Source: Weeksellaceae bacterium (GTDB lineage Bacteria; Bacteroidota; Bacteroidia; Flavobacteriales; Weeksellaceae). From it: DNA of 64,000 nucleotides. This document shows, piece by piece, positions 34,967 through 43,173 of this stretch. The notes under the pieces are model-generated. The model was not told the DNA's origin. It saw only the letters and a list, made by a program, of their open reading frames with translations, and did no database searches. Location: assembly GCA_019459455.1 (NCBI GenBank), contig JAIBEX010000011.1, positions 62,001-126,000 of the forward strand, given 5' to 3'. The position numbers were made by a program, and so were the translations under genes. The stretch's first letter is position 1, and each line of letters begins with the position of its first letter.

Positions 34967-34996
34967 AATCCTGTTTCTTTAGAAGCAGGATTTTTT
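34967..34996 (+). terminator. Terminator of beta-barrel gene 3
   Basis: AATCCTG/CAGGATT with an inner TTTCT/AGAAG extension, then T-run. The bases after it (TGATAAATATC) repeat those behind the terminator of gene 2. Confidence 0.85.
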
Positions 34997-35044
34997 AATG
35001 ATAAATATCAGGTCGCAGAATTTCGCCGTAAAACGCCTTATAAT

Positions 35045-35052
35045 TATTTTTG
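35045..35052 (+). promoter_or_regulatory. -7 element of beta-barrel gene 4
   Basis: TATTTTTG, 27 bases before the start codon. Confidence 0.5.
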
Positions 35053-35079
35053 CGGTCGTTTAATTAAAAAAAAATAAAC

Positions 35080-35718
35080 ATGAAAAAAGTATTATTAATG
35101 GGTGCTGTAGCAGTTTTCTCGGCAGTCAGTGCGCAAATGGAGCAGGGATCCTGGGTGATTTCAGGGAAGACCGGAATCGAGTTCAACGCTGTAAACACGA
35201 AGTATGAAACAGAAGGACTGTCTTTTGACGGTGCTAAAGTGAACACCTTAAACATTACACCGAGTGCAGGTTACTTTGCGGTTGATAATCTTGCCATTGG
35301 AGTGGATTTAGGATATACCTCCACAAAAACTACTTTCAACAATGACCAATTGGGAATTAACTTCGAAGACGAAACTTCCTTATTTACGGTGATGCCAAAT
35401 GCTACCTATTACTTTATCCCAGACAGCGTCGTACGGCCATATCTGGGGGCAGGAATTGGTTACGGAAGCTTAACTTCTGCTGATTTCTATAACGAAGGGA
35501 ACACAACGAAAGGTGGTTTGCTTTTGGGAGCTAAAGGTGGCATGGTTTATTTGCTAAACAATAAGATAGGTATTGATTTTGGGGTTGGTTATAACAGCTT
35601 TACAACCAAAGAAACTGTAGAAGGTACAGAAATAAAGACTATTGCAAACGGATTTGGTGTTAATGCAGGTTTCTCTCTTTTCCTGAATGGTAACAAAGTA
35701 AAAAAGGAAAAAAAATAA
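35080..35718 (+). CDS. Outer-membrane beta-barrel protein 4
   Basis: This 212-residue protein has signal peptide MKKVLLMGAVAVFSAVSAQ. Strands include GSWVISGKTGIEFNAVNTKY, LNITPSAGYFAVDNLAIGVD, YFIPDSVVRPYLGAGIGYGS and GFGVNAGFSLFLNGNKV. It resembles OmpW/PorT-type small barrels. Unlike its neighbours it ends in a basic tail (KVKKEKK) after the last strand in place of a terminal aromatic residue, which may affect BAM recognition. It converges with ffh through a shared hairpin. Confidence 0.75.
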   Translation: MKKVLLMGAVAVFSAVSAQMEQGSWVISGKTGIEFNAVNTKYETEGLSFDGAKVNTLNITPSAGYFAVDNLAIGVDLGYTSTKTTFNNDQLGINFEDETSLFTVMPNATYYFIPDSVVRPYLGAGIGYGSLTSADFYNEGNTTKGGLLLGAKGGMVYLLNNKIGIDFGVGYNSFTTKETVEGTEIKTIANGFGVNAGFSLFLNGNKVKKEKK

Positions 35719-35740
35719 TTGAATCAGATAATTAAAGAAA

Positions 35741-35766
35741 AATCCCGGATCTCATGATCCGGGATT
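35741..35766. terminator. Bidirectional terminator, beta-barrel gene 4 / ffh
   Basis: AATCCCGGATC, TCAT loop, GATCCGGGATT: an 11-bp perfect stem with T-rich tails on both strands. Confidence 0.9.
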
Positions 35767-35791
35767 ATTTTTTTATAATTGGAAATGAAGA

Positions 35792-37159
35792 CTACTTTCC
35801 AAATAGATTACCGCCCATGCCCGGCATTTTAGGCATTCCCTTGCTCATCATTTCCATCATCTGTTTACCCTGCGGGCCCTGCATCATTTTCATCATTTTT
35901 CCCATCTGCTCAAACTGTTTCATCAGCGCATTTACATCTTCAATCTTCCGTCCGGCACCTTTTGCAATCCGGTTTTTCCTTTGGGTATTTATAATGGATG
36001 GTCTCCTTCTTTCATCAGGCGTCATGGAATGAATGATGGCTTCTATATGCTTGAAGGCATCATCATTAATATCCACATCCTTTATCGCTTTCCCAACTCC
36101 GGGGATCATCCCCATAAGGTCTTTCATATTCCCCATTTTCTTGATCTGGTTGATTTGCTGGAGGAAATCATCAAACCCAAATTCATTCTTGGCAATTTTC
36201 TTGTGCAGTTTTTTGGCTTCTTCCTCATCAAACTGCTCCTGAGCCCTTTCAACAAGTGATACAACGTCCCCCATGCCCAGTATCCTGTCGGCCATCCTTT
36301 CCGGGTAGAAGAGGTCCAGTGCTTCCATTTTTTCGCCGGTGGAGATGAATTTAATCGGTTTTTCCACTACAGAGCGTATCGTAAGCGCGGCTCCCCCACG
36401 GGTGTCACCGTCCAGCTTGGTCAGTACTACACCGTCAAAATTCAGGGCTTCGTTGAAGGCTTTCGCTGTGTTAACGGCATCCTGTCCGGTCATGGAATCC
36501 ACCACGAAAAGGGTTTCATCCGGCTTTGTGAAATAGTGAACGGATTTAATCTCGTTCATCATCTGCTCATCAATGGCCAAACGTCCTGCCGTATCTACAA
36601 TCACCACATCGTGGCTGTTTTCCTTTGCAAATTTTATTGCATTTTCCGCAATGGAGGATGGGTTTACCGCACCTTCTTCGGTGTAAACGGGTACTCCGAT
36701 CTGTGAGCCGAGGACCTTCAGCTGCTCAATCGCTGCCGGCCTGTACACGTCGCAGGCTACCAAAAGAGGTTTCTTGCTCTTTTTCTGTTTCAGATAGTGT
36801 GCGAGTTTCCCAGAGAATGTTGTTTTTCCTGAACCCTGCAAACCGGCAATCAGGATTACACTTGGTTTTCCGGAAAGGTTAATTCCCTCATGGGTACCAC
36901 CCATCAAACCGACAAGTTCATCATGGACGATCTTGGTCATGAGCTGTCCCGGAGTCAGGGATGTGAGGACGTTCTGTCCCATTGCTTTATCCTGGACCCT
37001 CTTGGTGAGGTCTTTGGCAACTTTATAGTTAACATCGGCATCAACAAGGGCTCTTCTGATCTCCTTTACGGTTTCCGCAACGTTGATTTCGCTGATCTTA
37101 CCCCGCCCGGAGAGGTTGTGAAGTGCCTTGTCTAATTTATCCTGTAAACTGTTGAACAT
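35792..37159 (-). CDS. ffh: Signal recognition particle protein
   Basis: This is the GTPase that, with 4.5S RNA, targets membrane proteins to SecYEG through FtsY. It has 455 residues. The helical N domain covers 1-90 and the G domain about 95-295 (GLQGSGKTTFSGKLA, ACDVYRPAAIEQL, DTAGRLAIDEQMM, TKLDGDTRGGAAL). The Met-rich M domain carries the RNA-binding part MTPDERRRPSIINTQRKNRIAKGAG and ends in a Met/Gly tail (MMKMMQGPQGKQMMEMMSKG). A TATTTTTG -7 element at 37183-37190 (minus) lies 23 bases before the start, back-to-back with the atp promoter. Confidence 0.97.
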   Translation of the reverse strand: MFNSLQDKLDKALHNLSGRGKISEINVAETVKEIRRALVDADVNYKVAKDLTKRVQDKAMGQNVLTSLTPGQLMTKIVHDELVGLMGGTHEGINLSGKPSVILIAGLQGSGKTTFSGKLAHYLKQKKSKKPLLVACDVYRPAAIEQLKVLGSQIGVPVYTEEGAVNPSSIAENAIKFAKENSHDVVIVDTAGRLAIDEQMMNEIKSVHYFTKPDETLFVVDSMTGQDAVNTAKAFNEALNFDGVVLTKLDGDTRGGAALTIRSVVEKPIKFISTGEKMEALDLFYPERMADRILGMGDVVSLVERAQEQFDEEEAKKLHKKIAKNEFGFDDFLQQINQIKKMGNMKDLMGMIPGVGKAIKDVDINDDAFKHIEAIIHSMTPDERRRPSIINTQRKNRIAKGAGRKIEDVNALMKQFEQMGKMMKMMQGPQGKQMMEMMSKGMPKMPGMGGNLFGK

Positions 37160-37251
37160 TTTCTTTTGATTTTAAAGGTTTGCAAAAATAGGGAAATTTT
37201 GAAGAAACTGAAAAATTTGGTCCTGGACATTTCTGTTCCTTTTATATTGCG

Positions 37252-37259
37252 TATTTTTG
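37252..37259 (+). promoter_or_regulatory. -7 element of the atpZ transcript
   Basis: TATTTTTG lies 15 bases before the ATG at 37275. It overlaps the alternative TTG start at 37257, which therefore cannot be the real one. Confidence 0.55.
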
Positions 37260-37274
37260 CGCAAAGTTAGGTTA

Positions 37275-37541
37275 ATGTCCGAAGAACCCCGTCCTCCGGA
37301 ATTCAGAAAGAAGGAAGGAAAGGATTTCCCAGAAAGCAGTTTCCGCCAGTATGCCGCTTATTCATCCGTCGTTATTCAGATGATGGCCGTCATTGCCCTC
37401 GGTTTTTGGGGAGGTAAGCAGCTCAACGATTATCTTGAACTCAAAAATAATCTGATCACCGTAGGCATCGGACTCACTGCGCTAGGCCTTGCATTGTACA
37501 ATACAATTAGAAACCTCGAAAGAATCAATAACAGGAATTAA
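37275..37541 (+). CDS. atpZ: AtpZ/AtpI family ATP synthase accessory protein
   Basis: This 88-residue protein has a charged N-terminus (MSEEPRPPEFRKKEGKDF) and two membrane helices (YSSVVIQMMAVIALGFWGGKQ, LITVGIGLTALGLALYN) in the AtpZ/AtpI pattern. These proteins assist assembly of the c-ring or Mg2+ supply. It heads the cluster, as expected for an atpZ/atpI gene. It is followed after 2 bases by the next small membrane gene. Confidence 0.82.
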   Translation: MSEEPRPPEFRKKEGKDFPESSFRQYAAYSSVVIQMMAVIALGFWGGKQLNDYLELKNNLITVGIGLTALGLALYNTIRNLERINNRN

Positions 37542-37543
37542 TA

Positions 37544-37939
37544 ATGAAGATTACCAAAAACACCCTTATTGTCGTCCTCTATTTCGTCATGTTCGCGGTG
37601 CATTTCGTCCTTTGGCAGCTGTTTGTGAAGGATTTCGTACCCACCTTTATCAGGTATTACCTTTTTCTCTCTGTAATTTTCATGATGGTGCTCACCGTAC
37701 TGTCCATCCTGAAAAGGATTTATCCCAATTACCTGGGTTTTGCCTTCATGGGTCTGCTTCTTGTTAAACTTTCGCTCATGTTCATCGTGATGAACAGATT
37801 GAACCTTGCCGTTGTGCCGCAGTTTAAACTGCATTTCATACCGCCGTATCTGATTTCACTTGTACTTGAGACCTTGTACGCGATCAATTTGGTGAATTCG
37901 GTTACGGTGGATAATTCAAAAGATGAAAAAAATCAGTAA
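37544..37939 (+). CDS. Four-helix membrane protein of the atp cluster (DUF6168-like)
   Basis: This 131-residue protein has four predicted helices (TLIVVLYFVMFAVHFVLW, YYLFLSVIFMMVLTVLSIL, LGFAFMGLLLVKLSLMFIVM, PYLISLVLETLYAINLV). It sits where atpI lies in other bacteria and is conserved in flavobacterial atp clusters as far as I recall. A role in ATP synthase assembly is inferred from position only. Its 3' end overlaps the promoter region for atpB. Confidence 0.65.
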   Translation: MKITKNTLIVVLYFVMFAVHFVLWQLFVKDFVPTFIRYYLFLSVIFMMVLTVLSILKRIYPNYLGFAFMGLLLVKLSLMFIVMNRLNLAVVPQFKLHFIPPYLISLVLETLYAINLVNSVTVDNSKDEKNQ

Positions 37940-37946
37940 ATCAAAG

Positions 37947-37978
37947 TTTGTTCCGACGCAATATTTTATCTATTTTTG
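37947..37978 (+). promoter_or_regulatory. Internal promoter in front of atpB
   Basis: TTTG (37947-37950), a 20-base spacer and TATTTTTG (37971-37978) fit the consensus, 25 bases before the atpB ATG. It starts a second transcript without atpZ. Confidence 0.75.
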
Positions 37979-38003
37979 CAAAACTTTAAAAAGACATATA
38001 TCA

Positions 38004-39113
38004 ATGCTGAAAAGAGCTGTACTACTAATCGGATTTTTAACGTCATTTTCACTTTCTTTTGCCCAGCACGAAGTTAACGCTGTTCCTACAGAAGCCACAA
38101 CTGCTGCGGTGGCTGCACCGGAAACTGAAACTCAAAAAATCCAGAAGGAGAATAAGGATTTCATTGATCACCATTTACTTGATGCTCACAGTTTTGATAT
38201 TATGGTTACCAAAGAAGGAAAACACATTGGGTTTCCGCTTCCGGTAATCTTCTACGATCCGGACAACGGACTTCATACCATGATGAGTACAGCCTTTCAC
38301 CACGGGGAAGATGTGGTTGAAAGCAAAGGAGGCTTCTACAAACTATACCACGAGAAAATTATAAAGACCGACGCAGCCGGAACCGTAAATTACGACGACA
38401 AGCACCACGCGACCAATGAGAAGGTCCTGGATTTATCGCTTACAAAAAGTGTCCTCATGATATTAGTGACTTCACTGCTGATGCTCTGGCTTTTTGTTTC
38501 AATGGCTAACAATTATAAAAAATCTTTGGTTCCAACCGGAGCGGGAAGATTTTTAGAACCTATCATTTTATTTGTAAGAGACGAGATCGCAAAACCAAAC
38601 ATCGGATCAAAATACAAGAAGTACATGCATTACCTGCTTACCGTATTCTTCTTTATTTTATTCCTTAATATTTTCGGTTTGATGCCATTTGGGATCAATG
38701 TTACGGGAAACATAGCGATTACGGTTGGTCTGGCACTTATCACTTTTATACTTACGCAGTTCACCGCCAACAAGAACTACTGGAAGCACATCTTCTGGAT
38801 GCCTGGAGTACCGGTGCCTATGAAGTTTGTAATGGCCCTTATTGAACTTTTAGGGGTGTTCATTAAACCGTTCTCACTTCTTGTCCGTCTTTTTGCGAAC
38901 ATGACGGCAGGTCACATCGTTATTATGACGCTCATCAGTTTGATTTATGTTTATAAGAACTGGATCGCAGGATCTTTGTTCCCCCTTCTTACCCTGATGC
39001 TTTTCCTGATTGAGATTTTGGTAGCCTTTTTACAGGCGTACATTTTCACCATGCTGTCGGCAGTATATTTTGGAATGGCAAATGAAGAACACCATCACGA
39101 AGAGGCTCATTAA
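38004..39113 (+). CDS. atpB: F0F1 ATP synthase subunit a, with cleavable signal peptide
   Basis: This is the stator channel subunit next to the c-ring. It has 369 residues from MLKRAVLLIGFLTSFSLSFAQ, a predicted signal peptide, followed by a long periplasmic region (about 25-150) and then the usual membrane helices. The essential Arg is in LLVRLFANMTAGHIVIM. It is about 100 residues longer than E. coli AtpB because of the N-terminal part, a trait common in Bacteroidota. It ends in a His/Glu tail (NEEHHHEEAH). The start at 38004 is set by the internal promoter; an earlier in-frame ATG at 37923 would bury the signal peptide. Confidence 0.93.
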   Translation: MLKRAVLLIGFLTSFSLSFAQHEVNAVPTEATTAAVAAPETETQKIQKENKDFIDHHLLDAHSFDIMVTKEGKHIGFPLPVIFYDPDNGLHTMMSTAFHHGEDVVESKGGFYKLYHEKIIKTDAAGTVNYDDKHHATNEKVLDLSLTKSVLMILVTSLLMLWLFVSMANNYKKSLVPTGAGRFLEPIILFVRDEIAKPNIGSKYKKYMHYLLTVFFFILFLNIFGLMPFGINVTGNIAITVGLALITFILTQFTANKNYWKHIFWMPGVPVPMKFVMALIELLGVFIKPFSLLVRLFANMTAGHIVIMTLISLIYVYKNWIAGSLFPLLTLMLFLIEILVAFLQAYIFTMLSAVYFGMANEEHHHEEAH

Positions 39114-39173
39114 AGAGCAGACAAATATAAAAGTGACCACTTAAACAGAAACTAATTTTTTAAATTATATATT

Positions 39174-39374
39174 ATGGAAATGCCAAGAATCATTGGAGCG
39201 GGTTTAATCGTAATTGGAGCAGGAATCGGTATCGGTAAAATCGGTGCTGCTGCCCTGGAAGGGATGGCTCGTCAACCGGAACAGGCTGGTAAACTTCAAA
39301 CTGCGATGCTTATCGCTGCAGCACTTGTAGAAGGGCTTGCATTTGCTGCATTATTTGCAACAAGCGAAGGATAA
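39174..39374 (+). CDS. atpE: F0F1 ATP synthase subunit c
   Basis: This rotor-ring proteolipid has 66 residues in two helices with the loop ARQPEQ (RQP 33-35). The ion-binding carboxylate is Glu53 in LVEGLAFAALF. The Na+-specific pattern (Gln in helix one, Glu-Ser/Thr in helix two) is absent, so H+ coupling is inferred. At 66 residues it is short even for subunit c. A strong hairpin with T-run directly follows the gene. Confidence 0.95.
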   Translation: MEMPRIIGAGLIVIGAGIGIGKIGAAALEGMARQPEQAGKLQTAMLIAAALVEGLAFAALFATSEG

Positions 39375-39384
39375 CCAAAAAAAT

Positions 39385-39430
39385 AATCACCAGTCGGGAA
39401 CGGTTGGTTACGATTGGTGATTTTTATTTT
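39385..39430 (+). terminator. Terminator-like hairpin between atpE and atpF
   Basis: AATCACCAGTCG pairs with CGATTGGTGATT (39411-39422), 12 bp with one G-T pair and an 18-base loop, then TTTATTTTT. It sits inside the operon, so partial termination or 3'-end protection of an atpE-rich transcript is likely. Confidence 0.75.
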
Positions 39431-39469
39431 TAAAAAAATTAACAGTAATTTATATATTCATAATTTTTT

Positions 39470-39970
39470 ATGGAAGATTTAATAGCACAGTTTTCATCAG
39501 GTTTATTTATCATTCACACCGTCATCTTTCTGGCACTAATTTTCCTTTTAGGGAAATTTGCATGGAAACCAATTCTGAACGCTGTGAACGAAAGGGAAGT
39601 TTCTATCCAGGACGCGCTTAACCAGGCGCAGATTGCGAGAGACGAAATGAAAAACCTGCAGGCTGAGAATGAGCGCATCATCGGCGAAGCCAAGTTGGAG
39701 CGTGATGCCATTCTTAAAGATGCCAGAGAGATTAAGGACCGAATTGTAAATGAAGCAAAAGATGCCGCAAAAACGGAAGGGAACAAAATGATTGAGCAGG
39801 CCAGACAGTCTATTCAGGCAGAAAAGTCCGCTGTAATGGCTGACATCAAGACCCAGATCGGTGCTTTGTCTGTAAACATCGCTGAGACGATCCTTAAAGA
39901 TAAGCTGGATAACAACGATGCTCAGAATGCTTTGGTTCAAAATATTCTAAACAAAACTAATCTGCACTAA
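39470..39970 (+). CDS. atpF: F0F1 ATP synthase subunit b
   Basis: This is the peripheral stalk subunit, 166 residues. It has one N-terminal membrane helix (FIIHTVIFLALIFLLGKFAW), the PILNAVNERE junction, then a long charged coiled coil (QIARDEMKNLQAENERI, KLERDAILKDAREIKDRIV) and the delta-binding end. It is translated 2 bases before atpH. Only one b gene is present, so a b2 homodimer is expected. Confidence 0.95.
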   Translation: MEDLIAQFSSGLFIIHTVIFLALIFLLGKFAWKPILNAVNEREVSIQDALNQAQIARDEMKNLQAENERIIGEAKLERDAILKDAREIKDRIVNEAKDAAKTEGNKMIEQARQSIQAEKSAVMADIKTQIGALSVNIAETILKDKLDNNDAQNALVQNILNKTNLH

Positions 39971-39972
39971 AT

Positions 39973-40512
39973 ATGCTTACCTCCAAAGTAGCAAAAAGAT
40001 ACGCACAGGGTTTACTGGATTTTACGCAGGAAGCCGGCAGTACTGAATCTGTTTTTTCTGAGATGAAGGATGTGGTGAAGATCATGAACGAGAGTAAAGA
40101 TCTGAATGCCTTTTTTGCAACACCATTTATAGATGGAAAGAAGAAAATGGCTGCAGCTGAGCAGATTTTCAGGGAATTTTCGCCGGTGTCCAGAAACATC
40201 ATCAGTCTGGTGATTAAACAGGGACGGGAAACGCATATGAAAGGTATCGCGCAGGAATTCATCAGAAAAGTGGAAGATCTGCAGGGTATTCAGAGAATAA
40301 CCCTCACATCTGCTACTGCACTTTCCACGGAAAATGTGGACCAGATCCTGAACGCATCCGGTTTGGTAAATCAGGATTCTCATTTTGATCTTAATACCCA
40401 AATCAATCCTGACATCCTGGGTGGTTACATCCTTAGAGTAGGAGACCAGCAGGTAGATGCGTCAGTTAAATCAAAACTGAATAAATTAAGAAAAGATTTT
40501 CAGATAAATTAA
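39973..40512 (+). CDS. atpH: F1 ATP synthase subunit delta
   Basis: This 179-residue subunit joins the peripheral stalk to the top of the alpha/beta ring. The N-terminal helical domain opens LTSKVAKRYAQGLLDFTQ, and the C-terminal domain has the conserved NPDILGGYILRVGDQQVDAS and SKLNKLRKDF end. It follows atpF after 2 bases and precedes atpA after 105 bases without another gene. Confidence 0.95.
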   Translation: MLTSKVAKRYAQGLLDFTQEAGSTESVFSEMKDVVKIMNESKDLNAFFATPFIDGKKKMAAAEQIFREFSPVSRNIISLVIKQGRETHMKGIAQEFIRKVEDLQGIQRITLTSATALSTENVDQILNASGLVNQDSHFDLNTQINPDILGGYILRVGDQQVDASVKSKLNKLRKDFQIN

Positions 40513-40617
40513 TCCACAAAGAATTTTATGCTTCGCATTTCGGTTAGCACTGAAGTAGCTTCAAATAAAAGATACAGGGATTAAAAACAATAAAAATTAA
40601 GTAAAAACAACCACAAA

Positions 40618-42195
40618 ATGGCAGAAATAAATCCGGCAGAGGTATCCGCGATACTGAAGCAACAATTAGCAAATTTTAATACCCAGAGCAACGTTGAGGA
40701 GGTGGGGACAGTTCTTCAGATTGGGGACGGTATTGCTCGTGTTTATGGTTTAGAAAACGTACAGTACGGGGAATTGGTTAAATTTTCTTCAGGTATTGAA
40801 GGTATCGTACTTAACCTGGAAGAAGACAACGTAGGGGTAGCACTCCTGGGAGAGTCCAAGCAGGTTAAAGAAGGTGACACCGTGAACAGAACCAACAGAA
40901 TCTCCTCCATCAAAGTGGGCGAGGGCATGTTGGGAAGAGTTGTGGATACCCTTGGAAATCCGATTGACGGTAAAGGCCCTATCGCTGGTGAACTTTACGA
41001 AATGCCGCTGGAAAGAAAAGCTCCGGGTGTAATCTACAGACAGCCGGTTAACGAGCCGCTTCAGACAGGTATCGTTGCTATTGACTCCATGATTCCAATC
41101 GGTAGAGGTCAGCGTGAGCTGATCATCGGTGACCGTCAGACCGGTAAGACGACCGTAGCAATTGACACCATTTTGAACCAGAAAGAGTTTTATGATGCAG
41201 GAGAACCTGTTTACTGTATCTATGTTGCCATAGGTCAGAAAGGATCTACCGTAGCACAGATTGTGAAGACGTTAGAGGATAAAGGAGCAATGGCGTATAC
41301 GGTAATTGTTGCAGCAAATGCATCCGACCCGACTCCAATGCAGGTATATGCCCCAATGGCGGGAGCTTCGATAGGAGAATTTTTCCGTGATACCGGCAGA
41401 CCTGCACTTATCATTTATGATGATTTGTCCAAGCAGGCGGTTGCATACCGTGAACTTTCCCTTCTTTTAAGAAGACCACCGGGCCGTGAAGCGTATCCTG
41501 GAGACGTTTTCTATCTTCACTCCAGACTTCTGGAAAGAGCAGCAAAAGTGATCAAGGATGACACGATTGCTTCTCAAATGAACGACTTACCGGATGCACT
41601 CAGACCAATGGTAAAAGGTGGCGGTTCCTTAACGGCACTTCCAATTATTGAAACTCAGGCCGGTGATGTTTCCGCTTATATCCCGACCAACGTAATCTCT
41701 ATTACCGACGGTCAGATTTTCCTGGAAACAGACTTATTTAACTCCGGTGTACGTCCTGCAATCAATGTAGGGATCTCCGTATCCAGAGTAGGTGGTAACG
41801 CGCAGATTAAGTCCATGAAGAAAGTATCCGGTACTTTGAAACTGGACCAGGCGCAATACAAGGAACTGGAAGCTTTTGCTAAATTCGGGTCTGACCTGGA
41901 TGCAGCTACGATGAGTGTAATTTCCAAAGGGGAAAGGAATGTTGAGATCCTGAAGCAGCCCGTTAACTCACCACTTCCTGTTGAAAACCAGGTGGCTATG
42001 GTGTACGCAGGTACGGAAAACCTCTTGAGAAATGTTCCTGTTCGTAAAGTAAAGGCGTTCATGAAGGAATTTACTGACTTCCTGAAATCCAAACATCCTG
42101 AAACGATGGCTGCCATCAAAGCAGGTAAGATTGACAGTGAGGTTACAGATGTACTGAAAAGTGCAGCTTCAGACCTAGTGGGAAAATATAACTAA
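40618..42195 (+). CDS. atpA: F1 ATP synthase subunit alpha
   Basis: This is the non-catalytic nucleotide-binding subunit, 525 residues. The P-loop is [15 protein letters not shown] (near residue 171). Other hallmarks are [53 protein letters not shown] with the arginine-finger region, and [20 protein letters not shown]. Its gap to atpG contains a two-part hairpin. Confidence 0.97.
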   Translation: MAEINPAEVSAILKQQLANFNTQSNVEEVGTVLQIGDGIARVYGLENVQYGELVKFSSGIEGIVLNLEEDNVGVALLGESKQVKEGDTVNRTNRISSIKVGEGMLGRVVDTLGNPIDGKGPIAGELYEMPLERKAPGVIYRQPVNEPLQTGIVAIDSMIPIGRGQRELIIGDRQTGKTTVAIDTILNQKEFYDAGEPVYCIYVAIGQKGSTVAQIVKTLEDKGAMAYTVIVAANASDPTPMQVYAPMAGASIGEFFRDTGRPALIIYDDLSKQAVAYRELSLLLRRPPGREAYPGDVFYLHSRLLERAAKVIKDDTIASQMNDLPDALRPMVKGGGSLTALPIIETQAGDVSAYIPTNVISITDGQIFLETDLFNSGVRPAINVGISVSRVGGNAQIKSMKKVSGTLKLDQAQYKELEAFAKFGSDLDAATMSVISKGERNVEILKQPVNSPLPVENQVAMVYAGTENLLRNVPVRKVKAFMKEFTDFLKSKHPETMAAIKAGKIDSEVTDVLKSAASDLVGKYN

Positions 42196-42200
42196 AAAAT

Positions 42201-42258
42201 ATTCAAAATTCCGTATGTATAATCAAGTATTGTACATACAGAATCTTAAATTTTGAAT
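42201..42258 (+). other. Two-part RNA hairpin between atpA and atpG
   Basis: The outer stem ATTCAAAATT/AATTTTGAAT (42201-42210 with 42249-42258) and inner stem GTATGTA/TACATAC (42213-42219 with 42233-42239) fill nearly the whole gap. There is no T-run, so RNA processing or translation control is more likely than termination. Confidence 0.6.
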
Positions 42259-42267
42259 TCATAAAGA

Positions 42268-43125
42268 ATGGCAAATTTAAAGGAAATACGCGGAAGAATT
42301 ACCTCGATCGGTTCCACGATGCAGATCACCAGCGCGATGAAGATGGTGGCAGCTGCGAAACTGAAAAAAGCGCAGGATGCAATCGTGATGCTGAGGCCTT
42401 ATTCCGAAAAACTGACCGAGCTTATAGAAAATGTAAGCGCAGGTGCTGATTTGGAAGATGTTTCCACCTTCACTGCGGAACGGGAAGTAAAAAAGGCACT
42501 TTATATCGTAGTGACTTCCAACAGAGGTCTTGCAGGAGCGTTCAACTCGTCTGTGGTTAAAGAACTTACGCTGCAGCTCAGTAAAGTTTCGTATGAGACG
42601 GAAATACTGGCAGTTGGAAAAAAAGCCTACGATGCTGTTCGCAGAAACAGAACCGTGTACGGAAACCAAAGTTCCGTATTTGACCAGATGAGTTTTGATG
42701 CCGTGGCAGGTTTTACCGAGCAGGTAATGAAGGACTACACCGAAGGGAAGTTTGACAGGGTTTTTGTGATTTATAACAAATTCATTAACGCAGCTACCCA
42801 GGAGGTGAAGACGGAGCAGGTGCTCCCGATTTCCTTACCGGAAAAGAAGTCAGGCGTGAACATCGATTATATTTTTGAACCAAGCGGCCGTGAGATTTTA
42901 GAAAATCTGATTCCAAAATCCATTAAGACGCAGGTATACAAATCCGTTTTGGATTCTGTTGCAGCCGAACACGGAGCAAGGATGACCGCAATGCACAAGG
43001 CAACAGACAATGCACAGGCACTGAAAAACGATCTTGTCATCACCTATAACAAAGCCCGTCAGGCAGCAATTACAAATGAAATTTTGGAGATTGTATCCGG
43101 TGCGGAAGCCTTGAAAGGAAAGTAA
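42268..43125 (+). CDS. atpG: F1 ATP synthase subunit gamma
   Basis: This is the central rotor shaft, 285 residues. The N-terminal helix is ANLKEIRGRITSIGSTMQIT-SAMKMVAAAK, with VVTSNRGLAGAFNSS in the middle domain and MTAMHKATDNAQAL, YNKARQAAITNEILEIVSGA in the C-terminal helix. It is the last gene of the cluster; a strong terminator follows, and atpD and atpC are not here. Confidence 0.97.
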   Translation: MANLKEIRGRITSIGSTMQITSAMKMVAAAKLKKAQDAIVMLRPYSEKLTELIENVSAGADLEDVSTFTAEREVKKALYIVVTSNRGLAGAFNSSVVKELTLQLSKVSYETEILAVGKKAYDAVRRNRTVYGNQSSVFDQMSFDAVAGFTEQVMKDYTEGKFDRVFVIYNKFINAATQEVKTEQVLPISLPEKKSGVNIDYIFEPSGREILENLIPKSIKTQVYKSVLDSVAAEHGARMTAMHKATDNAQALKNDLVITYNKARQAAITNEILEIVSGAEALKGK

Positions 43126-43147
43126 AATATTTCAAAATATATAAAAG

Positions 43148-43173
43148 AACGCCGGAATTTCCGGCGTTTTTTT
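43148..43173 (+). terminator. Terminator of the atp operon
   Basis: AACGCCGG, loop AATTT, CCGGCGTT, then TTTTTT, 22 bases behind the atpG stop. It touches the stop codon of the convergent histidine kinase gene. Confidence 0.9.
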
